Shown piece by piece: positions 15,239-24,075 of a stretch of 40,166 nucleotides of DNA. The position numbers were made by a program, and so were the translations under genes. Source of the DNA: DATKMK01 sp035541895 (GTDB taxonomy: Bacteria; Desulfobacterota; Binatia; HRBIN30; JACQVA1); NCBI GenBank assembly GCA_035541895.1, contig DATKMK010000036.1, positions 1 through 40,166 on the forward strand. Direction: 5' to 3'. The notes beneath the pieces are model-generated. The model was not told the DNA's origin. It saw only the letters and a program-made list of their open reading frames with translations, and did no database searches. Position 1 is the stretch's first letter. Every line of letters starts with the position of its first letter.

Positions 15239-16019
15239 AACGCAGCAATGGTTGGGGTCGCAGATCGTGCGCTCCCCCGGCCCGCTTGCGCGGGATCTGA
15301 TTGCCGCACCACCGCGTGGCGAGATTCGCGAGCGGCTCGACGTTTACATCAACGGCTATCCAGCGCGCGCACACGACGCGCTGGACGAATCGTTCCCGGC
15401 GCTCGTGCACCTGATCGGTCACGAAGCGACGCACGATCTGGTTGCGCGCTACCTTCCAGCGCTCACAGTGCGGTCGTACAACTTGAACGACCTCGGCACC
15501 GAGTTGCCCAGTTTCCTGCGAACCGACTGTTTGACCGAACGATTTCCCTTCCTCCCCGATCTCGCGGAACTCGAATGGAAGGTCGCGCGGGCATTTCACG
15601 CGCGCGACGATGTGCCATTCGCGCCGAGTCGGCTCGCGGCGTGGACCGAGGAACAGTGGGCGAACGCAGTGGTGCGTTTCCAGCCGTCGGTGGCGGTGGT
15701 GTGCTCGCCGTGGCCCATCCTCACGCTGTGGAACGCGCGGGAGACGCCGATCAGCGCGATCGACATCGACCTCACCGATCACGCCGAGCCGGTGCTGATT
15801 CGGCGCGTCGGCTTCGGTGTCCGATGCGAGCCGATCGACGTGAACGAGGCGCGTCTTCTGTCGGGCTTGATCGCAGGGAGACGACTCGGCGAAGCGATGG
15901 CCGAACTGGCCGAGGCCAACGACGAGACGGGAGACGTCTCGTCATGGTTCGCGCGCTGGGTACGCCAGCACCTGCTGAGCGACTTCACTATCACGATTCG
16001 CGAATCGCACGCACGCTGA
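15201..16019 (+). CDS. bufC: DUF2063 partner protein BufC
   Basis: A 272-residue protein of the DUF2063 family, the usual partner of DUF692/MNIO enzymes in bufferin loci. The N-terminal domain has LRETQQWLGSQIV, ERLDVYINGYPARAHDALDE, FPALVHLIGHEATHDLVARY and the LGTELPSFL segment. The C-terminal half has FLPDLAELEWKVARAFHARD and a small alpha/beta region. BufC-type proteins are thought to bind the leader or core peptide and present it to the MNIO. The ATG at 15201 lies inside bufB and is preceded by GAGGAG; the 38-base overlap shows tight coupling. The gene ends five bases from the convergent FecR/DUF6600 gene, with no evident terminator between. Confidence 0.88.
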   Translation: MPSPVERPPTLRETQQWLGSQIVRSPGPLARDLIAAPPRGEIRERLDVYINGYPARAHDALDESFPALVHLIGHEATHDLVARYLPALTVRSYNLNDLGTELPSFLRTDCLTERFPFLPDLAELEWKVARAFHARDDVPFAPSRLAAWTEEQWANAVVRFQPSVAVVCSPWPILTLWNARETPISAIDIDLTDHAEPVLIRRVGFGVRCEPIDVNEARLLSGLIAGRRLGEAMAELAEANDETGDVSSWFARWVRQHLLSDFTITIRESHAR

Positions 16020-16024
16020 CTGGT

Positions 16025-17848
16025 TCACCGATTCGGTGGACCGGCCGCGCGCGGTGCACCAGCTCGCGGTTTCGGATGCTGGGCTTGAGCGCGTGGTTCG
16101 GCCGGTTGCACCGAACGAGCCCGCGGCGGCGGCAGGCGATTCGCCGGCTCGCCCGGCAGCTCGCGCGGCGCCGAGCGATATTGAGGGGGCGGCGGCGGTT
16201 GCGGCTGTCCCCCGCTCATCGGCGGAACTGGTGCGCGCGGTTCGACGCGTCCGGGCGGAGACACTTCCGGCGGCCGTTCAAAGCGCGGGGCCTCGGGCGG
16301 TCGGCTGCGCTCGATGTCGCCTTGATGACCGAGCGGTGGCCGCGCCGGTACGGCGGCACGTGGCGGCGGTGAGACGATACGCGGCGCCGGTGCGGTGAGC
16401 GCCGGCATGGGCTTTTGTACGCCACTGGGCAACGCCGGCGCGGACTGCCGTGGCGGCCGCGTCGCCACCACGCCGCGGTGTAGCACATCTTCGGGCGGTC
16501 GCTGGCCGCGACCCTCCGCCGGAGCCAAGCTCGCAGCTACCGGCTTGACCGGCAATGCCCCGCGGATCGGTTCCAATCCGTGGGCGTCAATCTTGGTCAA
16601 CGCTGACGGCTGGATCACGCTCTGGCCGAACCGATTGCGCGAAATCGCGATCACTGAATTGTGCACGCCAACGTTCCGATAGTTGTGGATGTCGTTCACG
16701 TTCACGATGGTCGTGTGCTCGATCACGACGTTGTTCACGATCCGCGGACCACCCCAGCCGTGCCAACACGGTCGGCCGACGAATCCGACCGGACCCCACC
16801 ACGGCACCAACGGCTCGCCCCACCCGAGTGCGACCCACCCGACCGCGGGCACGCCGAGGCCGATGTGCACCGCGAAACCGCCGCCGCCGAAGAACGCGAC
16901 CAATGCCGGCGCGTACACCGGGCGCACGACCGGGCCGGGCGCCCACGCCCAGTAGCTGTCGACGTATACCCAGCGCCCGTAGTGAAACGGCGCCCAGCCC
17001 CAGGGCGCATCGTCGACCCATGTCCACCCGAAGAATGGATCCCACATCCATCGTCCCGTGCTGTATGGCACCCAGCCCGCGGCAACCCCGTCGGGGATCC
17101 ACACCGAGCCGTAGCTGGGTACGATGCGCCAGTTGCCGTAGTGGTCGAGCGCGTCGATGCCGTAGACCCCAGGGGCGACGTAACGGCTGCTCACTGTGTC
17201 GATCAGATGATCCGTGCGGTCGTAGTTCCAGCGATCCCAGTCGTCGAGTTCCGGTGCGACATAACTCTCCACGCGAGCCGTCTCGGTGCCCTCGATGACC
17301 AGCTGCTCGCTCGGATTGATGCCGACGGCTTCGCCGCCCGCTGGAGTCATTGTCGCGCGTCCGCCACGGCGGGTGATGAAGGTCGTGCCGGCGTCATCGA
17401 CGTTGATTCGGTAGTAGCCGACGCGTTCGATGGTGAAGGCAGCGTTCGGGGTGTCGATCTCGACGGTATGTCCTGCCGCGAGCCCGCGCAGATCGAGCGA
17501 TGCATGCCCGGCAGTGACCTTGAATTGAACGAAGTCGGGTTCCTGATTCTCCAAACCCAATTGTGTGTCTTGTCCGGCGCGGACGAATGCCCGCGCGCCG
17601 ATCTGCAACTCCAGGTTGGCGCCGTGACCGGTGTAAAGCGCGTCGCCGGCCGCCAGCGCGATGTTGACGCGCGCCGGTGTCCAATCCTTCGCCCCGGGTC
17701 GCCAGAATGAAACCTCACCATCCAGGAAGCTGAGGCGTGCTGGTGTGCGTCCCATGGCGTTTACCGGCGGTGGCTCGTCATTCGCCCAGGCTCTGCCGGA
17801 GAAGAGGATCACCAGCGCTGTGATGACCGTTGCCTTGGTTCTCGTCAT
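16025..17848 (-). CDS. FecR/DUF6600 proline-rich envelope protein
   Basis: A 607-residue exported protein. Residues 1-22 are a signal peptide (ending GRAWA-NDE). Residues about 38-185 are FecR-like beta structure (ARLSFLDGEVSFWRPG, VNIALAAGDALYTG, HTVEIDTPNAAFTIERVGYY). Residues about 200-310 carry DUF6600 tryptophan/tyrosine repeats (GNWRIVPSYGSVWIP, WVPYSTGRWMWD, WAPFHYGRWVYV). A Gly/Trp-rich hydrophobic segment follows, and the last ~180 residues are a Pro/Arg-rich low-complexity tail. Such proteins are common in environmental genomes and probably sit at the envelope; no function is established. The start overlaps the stop of the Pro-rich gene upstream by four bases (ATGA). Confidence 0.8.
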   Translation of the reverse strand: MTRTKATVITALVILFSGRAWANDEPPPVNAMGRTPARLSFLDGEVSFWRPGAKDWTPARVNIALAAGDALYTGHGANLELQIGARAFVRAGQDTQLGLENQEPDFVQFKVTAGHASLDLRGLAAGHTVEIDTPNAAFTIERVGYYRINVDDAGTTFITRRGGRATMTPAGGEAVGINPSEQLVIEGTETARVESYVAPELDDWDRWNYDRTDHLIDTVSSRYVAPGVYGIDALDHYGNWRIVPSYGSVWIPDGVAAGWVPYSTGRWMWDPFFGWTWVDDAPWGWAPFHYGRWVYVDSYWAWAPGPVVRPVYAPALVAFFGGGGFAVHIGLGVPAVGWVALGWGEPLVPWWGPVGFVGRPCWHGWGGPRIVNNVVIEHTTIVNVNDIHNYRNVGVHNSVIAISRNRFGQSVIQPSALTKIDAHGLEPIRGALPVKPVAASLAPAEGRGQRPPEDVLHRGVVATRPPRQSAPALPSGVQKPMPALTAPAPRIVSPPPRAAVPARPPLGHQGDIERSRPPEAPRFERPPEVSPPGRVEPRAPVPPMSGGQPQPPPPPQYRSAPRELPGEPANRLPPPRARSVQPAEPRAQAQHPKPRAGAPRAAGPPNR

Positions 17849-18231
17849 CTGTGTTCACCGTTGTTGTGGTCGGGTTCCTGATCGACGCCGCCGTTGACGC
17901 CGTAGGTCAACGCGCGACCAAACACCTCGAACGGCGCGATGAGCAGGTAGTAGAAGCCGTAGCGAAGTGTCAGTCCGGCCACGTAAAACGGCGCGTAGAT
18001 CGCCCGCATCGCCGGCGACAGCGGCGGTGGCGGCGGTGCGACCGGAACCCAAACAGCCGGGGGCGGCGGATACGGCGGCGGTGGCGGTGGGTAGTAGGAT
18101 GGCGGCGGTGGTGGTGGCGCCGATCGCGGCGGGGGCGGCGGTTCCTGCGCATAGAGCGGAGCTGCTACGGTCGCGGTCGCGGCGTAGACCAGCAGTAACC
18201 CCAGCGCTATCGAGGTGCGTGAACGCGTCAT
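17845..18231 (-). CDS. Exported proline-rich protein of unknown function
   Basis: A 128-residue protein. Residues 1-30 are a signal peptide (MTRSRTSIALGLLLVYAATA, cleavage near LYA-QEP). A Pro/Tyr-rich stretch follows (PPPPPPSYYPP and similar), then a more conserved-looking C-terminus (YAPFYVAGLTLRYGFYYLLI, then APFEVFGRALTYGV) that may lie against a membrane. I do not recognise the family. The stop overlaps the start of the FecR/DUF6600 gene by four bases, so the two are translationally coupled and likely act together at the envelope. The start at 18231 was chosen because the signal peptide begins there; an upstream Met at 18306 would overlap the TrpB2 stop. Confidence 0.65.
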   Translation of the reverse strand: MTRSRTSIALGLLLVYAATATVAAPLYAQEPPPPPRSAPPPPPPSYYPPPPPPYPPPPAVWVPVAPPPPPLSPAMRAIYAPFYVAGLTLRYGFYYLLIAPFEVFGRALTYGVNGGVDQEPDHNNGEHR

Positions 18232-18302
18232 GGATGCACCCTCGCGCCTTAAACGCACCCGGTGCGGTTTTGTTGCGGGTTGCAACGATCTGAAGTGGAG
18301 CT

Positions 18303-19664
18303 TCAATCCGACGGTACGGTCGGCAATTGCTGCAAGGCTTGATCGATCTCGCGCTGCGGCAGCTCGAAATCCTCCAACTCACCGGCGAGATACTTGTCGT
18401 AGCTCGCCAGATCGAAGTAGCCGTGGCCGGACAAATTGAACACGATGCACTGCCCCTGTCCGACTTCCTTGCATCGCAGGGCTTCATCGATCGCCGCCCG
18501 AATCGCGTGCGCGGTCTCGGGCGCCGGACAGATGCCTTCGGTGCGCGCGAACATCACGGCGGCTTCGAAGACCTCGTTCTGCTTGTAACTGACTGCCGCT
18601 AAGACGTTGCGGTGCCGCAACAGGGAAACGATCGGGCTCATGCCGTGATAGCGGAGTCCGCCCGCGTGAATGCCCGACGGCATGAAGGTATGACCGAGCG
18701 TATACATGCGCGCCATCGGTGCCATGCCGGCGGTGTCGCCGAAGTCGTAGGCGTACTGCCCACGCGTCAGAGACGGGCACGCCGCGGGTTCGACTGCAAC
18801 CAGCCGCGGCCCTCGGCCGGCTAGCGTGTCGGCGACGAAGGGAAAGATGAGCCCCGACAAGTTGGAGCCGCCGCCGGCGCAGCCGATCATCACGTCCGGC
18901 CGCTCGCCTGCGAGCGCCAACTGCTTCTGGGTCTCCAATCCGACGACGGTTTGATGCAGGCAGACATGATTGAGCACGCTGCCGAGGGCGTAGTTGGTGT
19001 CCGCGCGGGTCGCCGCATCTTCCACCGCCTCGCTGATGGCAATGCCGAGTGATCCGGAGCACTCGGCGTCACGCTCCAAGATTGCGCGTCCCGCCTCGGT
19101 GTCACGGGACGGCGACGCCACCACGTCGGCGCCCCACAACTGCATCAATGAACGCCGATACGGCTTCTGATGATAGCTTACCTTGACCATGTAGACTTTG
19201 CATTGAAGTCCGAACAATCGGCAGGCGAACGCGAGACTCGATCCCCACTGGCCGGCGCCGGTCTCGGTCGACAAGCGCGCGATGCCGGCGATCTTGTTGT
19301 AGTAGGCTTGCGCGACCGCGGTGTTGGGCTTGTGCGAGCCGGCGGGGCTGACCGACTCGTTCTTGAAGTAAATGCGCGCCGGCGTGCCGAGGTGACGTTC
19401 GAGATTGCGCGCGCGCACCAGCGGCGTCGGGCGCCAGAGCGTCAACTGCTCGCGCACCGGCTCGGGAATCGCGATCCAGCGCTCGGTGCTGACTTCCTGC
19501 TCGATCAACGCCGGCGGAAAGATCGCGCGCATGTCGTCGGCGGTGACCGGTTGTCCGGTTGCGGGATGGCGATGCGGCGGCACAGATTCGGGCAAGTCGG
19601 CGGCGAGGTTGTACCAGGCCTCCGGCAGGTCACGGGTCGACAGTTGGATGCGACGCTCTTCCAT
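18303..19664 (-). CDS. trpB: TrpB2-type tryptophan synthase beta chain
   Basis: A 453-residue PLP enzyme of the TrpB2 class, longer than the classical ~400-residue TrpB1 and with the typical N-terminal extension (TRDLPEAWYNLAADLPE). The PLP lysine is Lys112 in SPAGSHKPNTA. Further motifs are STETGAGQWGSSLA, the phosphate loop IGCAGGGSNLSGLIFPF and NLSGHGYFDL near the end. It condenses indole (or a related nucleophile) with serine to give tryptophan. TrpB2 usually works without TrpA, and none is in the window. GGAG precedes the ATG. It follows the cytochrome operon on the same strand after about 150 bases; a metabolic link is not obvious. Confidence 0.9.
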   Translation of the reverse strand: MEERRIQLSTRDLPEAWYNLAADLPESVPPHRHPATGQPVTADDMRAIFPPALIEQEVSTERWIAIPEPVREQLTLWRPTPLVRARNLERHLGTPARIYFKNESVSPAGSHKPNTAVAQAYYNKIAGIARLSTETGAGQWGSSLAFACRLFGLQCKVYMVKVSYHQKPYRRSLMQLWGADVVASPSRDTEAGRAILERDAECSGSLGIAISEAVEDAATRADTNYALGSVLNHVCLHQTVVGLETQKQLALAGERPDVMIGCAGGGSNLSGLIFPFVADTLAGRGPRLVAVEPAACPSLTRGQYAYDFGDTAGMAPMARMYTLGHTFMPSGIHAGGLRYHGMSPIVSLLRHRNVLAAVSYKQNEVFEAAVMFARTEGICPAPETAHAIRAAIDEALRCKEVGQGQCIVFNLSGHGYFDLASYDKYLAGELEDFELPQREIDQALQQLPTVPSD

Positions 19665-19704
19665 ACGACGAGTCTCCTTGTCCTCACCCGTCTACGCCCA
19701 ACCA

Positions 19705-19723
19705 CACGACGCGTCGAGTCGTG
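19705..19723. promoter_or_regulatory. Small dyad between the cytochrome c gene and trpB2
   Basis: CACGAC (19705-19710) and GTCGTG (19718-19723) flank seven bases. It lies about 40 bases upstream of the trpB2 start on the minus strand. It has no U-tract, so it may be a leader hairpin or operator rather than a terminator, or chance. Confidence 0.2.
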
Positions 19724-19816
19724 ATCATTCGCTGTGCCGGGGTCGGAAGCCGTTGTTCGCCGTCAGACCATCGGCCATCGGCGTATGCGATCGGTGCGAG
19801 GCGCAGCCGCGCCCGG

Positions 19817-22027
19817 CTAGTACTCGACCTTGCTCCAGTCGGTTGCCTGCTGTTGCTTGACCTCGGCGGCCTTCTGCTCAGCTTGCGCTTGCAAGGTGAC
19901 CTCCGGCGGTTCGGTCATGCCCATCAAGTAGGTGGTGATGTCGGCGATGTCCTTCTGGGGGTCTTCGACCTTTGGATCGCCTTCGACTGAGTAGAACACG
20001 GTCGGCATACGGGTTTGTGCGCCGGCGATTTGCTTCGGGCGCGCCAGAAAATCGCGAATCCATTCGGGACGGAGCCGAGTCTTGGAGAGCATCAGGTTGA
20101 TCGAGAGGTCTTCCGGGTCGACGCCTTCCGGCAACCCTTGATCGATGGACGTGGGGTGACACTGCATGCACTTGTAGTGATTGAAGCGGCGGACCCCGCG
20201 TTGGAAGTGATCGGCCGGAATGTTGTCCTTGGCGACATAGGTGTACGGATTGCTCACCGTTGCCGCGGCCGCGAAGCCCTCGACCAGGTTGCGCGCTTGC
20301 GCTTCGGTGAAGCCGAACGACGGCATGCGCATCTTCAGCCACGGACGTACTGGTTTCGGCTCCATCACGAACTGGTACATGTACTGGCCTTGCAGCCGCG
20401 CGCCGGCGCCGTCGAGGGTCGGCGGCGCCATGTTCTTGCGCTCGAAGTAGCGGGCGATCTGCGCGTCGCGCTGATTCAACCGGTGACAGCCGTTGCAGTT
20501 GAGGTGCGCGACCATCCAGCTTTGTTCGCGTAGCGCTTGTTGCGCGGGTGTTGCTCGCCTCGAGAAGGCGGCCGGCAGCGCCGGGCTGTCGAGCGCCAGA
20601 ACGGCGGTGATGATCGCCTTCGCTTCGTCGTCGGTGATGGCGCTCTTCGGCATGAGTAGCCGAATTTTCTCGGTCTCGTAGGCGCGCGGGTCGCGCAGCT
20701 TGCGTTCGAGCCAATTCCACTTCGTGCGCGGCACGTCGGTGGTACGGCCGAAGTCCAGCTCGTCGGTCGGCCGGCGGGCGAAGTCGCTGAGATTGGGGAC
20801 CGACGGACGCACCTTTTCGAAGCCGGGGATCGCATGACAACCGAAGCACTCGTAGCGCTTGACCAACTGCTTGCCTTCGTCGGCGTTGAACTGGCTGAGA
20901 TCAGGCGCCGCCGGGAGCGGTTCGCTACGCTTGAGCGTGGCCACGTACGCGACCACCGCATGCCGTTCGTCGTCGGTGAGTTCAAGTTTCGGCATCGCGG
21001 TGTCCGGGTTGTACTCGCGCGGATTGGCGATCCAGCGATCGAGCCACGCCGCAGTGACTTTGGAACCCACGCCGGCGAGATGCGGGACCCGCGGTGAGAC
21101 GCTGTGCTCGTCGGCCTTTACCGCGTGGCACCCGCGACAACCGCGCTCGGTGAATAGGCGCTCGCCGTCTTCAACCGATGCACCATCGAGCGCCGGCGCC
21201 GGCTTCTGCGTGCCGACTTCGGGGAGACTGAGCAGGAACGCGGCGATCTTGCCGACCTCATCGTCCTTCAGCAGGAAGTTCGGCATCGCCGTGTCGGCGC
21301 TGACGTGCTGCGGATCTTTGATCCAGTTGTAGACCCACGACGTGGTGTCAGCCAGTTTCGATTTGAGCGCGTTGAGCGGCGGCGCGAACTTCGGCTGATA
21401 CGTCAGGCCGCGTACGTCGTGGCATCCGTAGCACCCCTTCTCCATGAACAAGCCGTCACCGCGACTGACGACGTCGGCTGCCGCCAGGCCTTCGGTGACT
21501 TCGTGGCAGCGCGCGCAGCCCACCTGCATGTACGGGCGCGGCAGCAGCGGCGTCGGCCAATTCGCCTCGGTGCCATGCGCACCCGCGGTGGTCGTGGCCG
21601 GGCCCTGGCCCTGATGGCAGAGCGTGCAACCGAAGCGCGTGACGTCGTGCGACTTCAACAGATCGCCGGGATGGGTGCGGAACGGCTGCGGCGCGTCTTG
21701 GAACAAGGGATTGTCGATGCCGCGGTGACACGAGGTGCAACGATCGGCGATCTTCAGTTCATCGAGGTAGATCTGCGCGATCTCGGGCTTCGCATGCGAG
21801 AGGTCGTCGACGACACGTTGCCAGCGCCCTTTCTCAGCCGCATCGTTGCGGGCCGCCGCGTCCTGCAGTTTGGCGGTCGCGCGAGTTATGTACAGCTGAT
21901 TGAACTCTTCCTGGTAGCGCATCCATGGATGCGTCTCTTCGCTGTGAATGGCGACCACGCAGAGCAATAGAAAGATCGGGCTGAAAATCGCCATCGCCAG
22001 CCGCATGCCGGGAGTACCGCGCATCAT
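19817..22027 (-). CDS. Eight-haem cytochrome c of a cytochrome b6/Rieske complex
   Basis: A 736-residue protein with one N-terminal membrane anchor (residues about 9-27) and eight CXXCH haem c sites: CTSCH 97, CTLCH 134, CARCH 171, CYGCH 199, CRGCH 297, CFGCH 394, CNGCH 511 and CMQCH 620. The first three are closely spaced, as in a multihaem domain; the others lie in cytochrome-c-like repeats with MPNF/MPKL/MPSF-type Met candidates for axial ligands. It would be periplasmic and accept electrons from the Rieske/cytochrome b complex encoded just upstream, replacing a simple cytochrome c1 or f. AAGGAGAG precedes the ATG pair. The last ~25 residues are Gln/Lys/Glu-rich. Partner and terminal acceptor are unknown. 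Confidence 0.88.
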   Translation of the reverse strand: MMRGTPGMRLAMAIFSPIFLLLCVVAIHSEETHPWMRYQEEFNQLYITRATAKLQDAAARNDAAEKGRWQRVVDDLSHAKPEIAQIYLDELKIADRCTSCHRGIDNPLFQDAPQPFRTHPGDLLKSHDVTRFGCTLCHQGQGPATTTAGAHGTEANWPTPLLPRPYMQVGCARCHEVTEGLAAADVVSRGDGLFMEKGCYGCHDVRGLTYQPKFAPPLNALKSKLADTTSWVYNWIKDPQHVSADTAMPNFLLKDDEVGKIAAFLLSLPEVGTQKPAPALDGASVEDGERLFTERGCRGCHAVKADEHSVSPRVPHLAGVGSKVTAAWLDRWIANPREYNPDTAMPKLELTDDERHAVVAYVATLKRSEPLPAAPDLSQFNADEGKQLVKRYECFGCHAIPGFEKVRPSVPNLSDFARRPTDELDFGRTTDVPRTKWNWLERKLRDPRAYETEKIRLLMPKSAITDDEAKAIITAVLALDSPALPAAFSRRATPAQQALREQSWMVAHLNCNGCHRLNQRDAQIARYFERKNMAPPTLDGAGARLQGQYMYQFVMEPKPVRPWLKMRMPSFGFTEAQARNLVEGFAAAATVSNPYTYVAKDNIPADHFQRGVRRFNHYKCMQCHPTSIDQGLPEGVDPEDLSINLMLSKTRLRPEWIRDFLARPKQIAGAQTRMPTVFYSVEGDPKVEDPQKDIADITTYLMGMTEPPEVTLQAQAEQKAAEVKQQQATDWSKVEY

Positions 22028-22060
22028 CGCGACTCTCCTTCGTAGATCGGAATAGTGGCG

Positions 22061-22128
22061 GGTCGCAGGCTAAAGCCGGCGGCTACCCTCGACTCGATTC
22101 CGCCTGCAGCCGCACCCTTTCGGGTGCG
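22061..22128. repeat. REP-like intergenic element
   Basis: The gap between subunit IV and the cytochrome c gene carries GCAGGCTAAAGCCGGCGGCTACC and a hairpin CGCACCC-TTTC-GGGTGCG (22111-22128; GAAA loop on the minus strand). Such paired elements are typical of dispersed bacterial intergenic repeats. It could stabilise or attenuate the message. One copy in the window. Confidence 0.45.
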
Positions 22129-22148
22129 CTTCTTCACGGCCGTTGCAG

Positions 22149-22934
22149 CTACACATTGAACCATGGCGTCACCAGCACGTACTTCACGCGCAGCAGCAGC
22201 CGCAGCAGAATCTTGAGGGGAATGCCGTACATCAACAGCGTGAACGTGACGGCGGCCACGTAGCGACTCCGTCCGAGCCGCTCGAACAGCCACGGCCATC
22301 GGCGCTTCGGAAGCGCCAGACCGGCCGCGAAGTACGCGACCAGCGCCGGCAGCCCGATCCACCACGGCACGTTCCACAAACTTTCTTCGGCGCTCTTGGC
22401 GATCGACCAATCCTGCCACGGCCAGTAGAACTGCCAATTCGGTCCGCGCAGAAATTGGCCGATCGCAATCAACATCCACCACAGGGCAAAGCCGAACAGG
22501 AAATGACTGAGCGCGAGGCGACGCACCGAAAAGGTGTAGGTGCCGGTCGCGTTGCGACTGGTGTCGAGGTACGGGATCGACATCAAGCCGACGATGATCA
22601 GCGTCGGAATCGCGACCCCGGCGATCCACGGGTCGAAGTACACCAGCAGTTCTTGCAACCCCACGAAGTACCACGGCGCCTTCGCCGGATTCTCCGTCTT
22701 ACCTGGATTGGCTTCCGGCAGCAGCGGGGCATCGATGCCGAGCGACCAGATCAAGAGCAGGATGGACACCACCAGGGCGGCGAGAAATTCCTTGTAGACC
22801 AGGTAGGGAAACACAGCGACCGGGTCGGTGATCAGTGATGAGTGACGAGTGACGAGGGACGAGCCAACCGACCGCGGAGCGGAATCTTGCGCGCTGACTG
22901 GGGCCGTGTGTGCGTCCATAGCTGTTCTTGCCAT
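22149..22934 (-). CDS. Cytochrome b subunit IV-type protein (C-terminal half of cytochrome b)
   Basis: A 261-residue membrane protein equivalent to the C-terminal half of cytochrome b. After a variable N-terminus, FPYLVYKEFLAALVVSILLL starts the first helix. The quinol-site motif PEWY is replaced by APWY (AKAPWYFVGLQELLVYFDPW), a variant known in menaquinol-type complexes. Several more helices follow (ALSHFLFGFALWWMLIAIGQ, WWIGLPALVAYFAAGLAL). It pairs with the b6-type protein encoded three bases upstream. Residues 25-37 (SSLVTRHSSLITD) are translated from a heptad DNA repeat (22828-22862), which looks like an insertion into the flexible N-terminus. ATGs at 22934 and 22919 are both possible starts. 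Confidence 0.88.
   Translation of the reverse strand: MARTAMDAHTAPVSAQDSAPRSVGSSLVTRHSSLITDPVAVFPYLVYKEFLAALVVSILLLIWSLGIDAPLLPEANPGKTENPAKAPWYFVGLQELLVYFDPWIAGVAIPTLIIVGLMSIPYLDTSRNATGTYTFSVRRLALSHFLFGFALWWMLIAIGQFLRGPNWQFYWPWQDWSIAKSAEESLWNVPWWIGLPALVAYFAAGLALPKRRWPWLFERLGRSRYVAAVTFTLLMYGIPLKILLRLLLRVKYVLVTPWFNV
22828..22862. repeat. Heptad tandem repeat inside the subunit IV gene
   Basis: Five consecutive seven-base units: GTGATCA, GTGATGA, GTGACGA, GTGACGA and GGGACGA. They are translated on the minus strand as part of the subunit IV N-terminus. The unit resembles the GTGACTG heptads at 14294-14320. Seen directly; its origin is unknown. Confidence 0.65.
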
Positions 22935-22937
22935 TGG

Positions 22938-23726
22938 TCAGAGCGGCCGCGAGATGCCGCCGTCCTTTCGGACACGCCAGAAGTGCACCATCATCAACAC
23001 GATCGCGGCGAGCGGCAGGGCGACGCAGTGCAACACGTAGAACCGCAGCAGGGCGTTGCCGCCGACCTTCATGTCGCCCAAGAGCAAGAAGCGGGCGTCG
23101 TTCATCGGCGTGACACCGAACCAATTGTGGAACGGACCCTCGGCACCGATCAGCGGCGTCGCCGCCGCCATGTTGGTGCCCACCGTGACCGCCCAAAACG
23201 CCAATTGGTCCCACGGCAGCAGATACCCGGTAAAGCTCAGCAGCAGCGTCAGCACCAACAAGCTGACACCCACGACCCAGTTGAACTCGCGCGGCGGCCG
23301 ATACGAGCCGGTGAGGAACACGCGCAGCATGTGCAGCATCACGAACACCACCATGAGATGCGCGCCCCAGCGATGCAGGTTGCGCAGCGTCAATCCGAAC
23401 TGCACCGCGTACTCCAGCGTCTTCATGTCGAGATACGCGTAGTCGGGTACCGGCCGGTAGTAGAACATCAACAGCACTCCGGTGATGGTCTCCACCAGAA
23501 ACAGGAAGAAGGTCAGACCGCCGAGGCAGAACGTGAAAGTCACTTTCAACGCGTGACGCGGAATGCTGATCGGATGGAGATGTAGGAACACGTTGCTGGT
23601 GATTTCCAGCGCACGGTTACGCACCGAGTCGACATAGTCGTGGCGAAACACCGACCGGTAGAGCTGCGACGACGTCAACGCCTCGGCGAAGCGCCCGAAG
23701 GCGGTGTCAGTACGGGAGCTGGCCAT
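22938..23726 (-). CDS. Cytochrome b6-type protein
   Basis: A 262-residue membrane protein, the N-terminal half of a split cytochrome b. Haem b ligands are His118 and His132 (NLHRWGAHLMV, MLHMLRVFLTG) and His233 and His248 (VLHCVALPL, MVHFWRV). The spacings of 14 and 15 match b6 rather than mitochondrial-type cytochrome b. Cys67 in TFTFCLGGLTFF stands where b6f proteins bind an extra covalent haem (c_i or c_n). SFTGYLLPWDQLAFWAVTVG marks the quinol-site helix. Quinol oxidation here would pump protons and feed the Rieske protein. The start overlaps the ferredoxin-like gene by 20 bases; subunit IV starts three bases after the stop. Confidence 0.92.
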   Translation of the reverse strand: MASSRTDTAFGRFAEALTSSQLYRSVFRHDYVDSVRNRALEITSNVFLHLHPISIPRHALKVTFTFCLGGLTFFLFLVETITGVLLMFYYRPVPDYAYLDMKTLEYAVQFGLTLRNLHRWGAHLMVVFVMLHMLRVFLTGSYRPPREFNWVVGVSLLVLTLLLSFTGYLLPWDQLAFWAVTVGTNMAAATPLIGAEGPFHNWFGVTPMNDARFLLLGDMKVGGNALLRFYVLHCVALPLAAIVLMMVHFWRVRKDGGISRPL

Positions 23727-24075
23727 ACGCGCTCTCCCATTCGTTGGTTCGAACCATCGCGATCGCGTCCCACGGACAGGCGTCGAGAAACGTCCCGTCC
23801 GGCCCGCGGCTCACGCACTTCTTGCAGCCGACGCACTTCAACGGATCGATCCAGATGCGCCCATACGGAAAGGCATCGTCGGCCGCTACCAGCAGCATGC
23901 AATCGTCGACCGGGCAGTAGGGTTGGCAGACCGGCGCACCGGCGCAACCGGTGCACGCGTCGGTGATCACCGCCAGCAGCTTGGGCTTCTTGGCGCGCCG
24001 GCCGATGAACTTGCCGTCGGCGTTCTTGCGCGCCGTCGACTCGCTCTGCCGCTCAGACGGCAACGAAGGCGCCAT
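23707..24075 (-). CDS. 2x[4Fe-4S] ferredoxin-like protein of the cytochrome b complex
   Basis: A 122-residue protein with two ferredoxin-type cluster motifs. The first is CTGCAGAPVC followed by PYCP, with an extra Cys in VDDCML. The second is CVGCKKC followed later by ACPWDAI. The N-terminus is basic and has no signal peptide, so it is probably cytoplasmic. The ATG at 24075 overlaps the Rieske gene by 23 bases, and the 3' end overlaps cytochrome b by 20 bases, so it belongs to the operon. A ferredoxin-like subunit is not part of classical bc1 or b6f complexes; it may connect a cytoplasmic electron carrier to the complex or help in assembly. Confidence 0.82.
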   Translation of the reverse strand: MAPSLPSERQSESTARKNADGKFIGRRAKKPKLLAVITDACTGCAGAPVCQPYCPVDDCMLLVAADDAFPYGRIWIDPLKCVGCKKCVSRGPDGTFLDACPWDAIAMVRTNEWESAYGQLPY

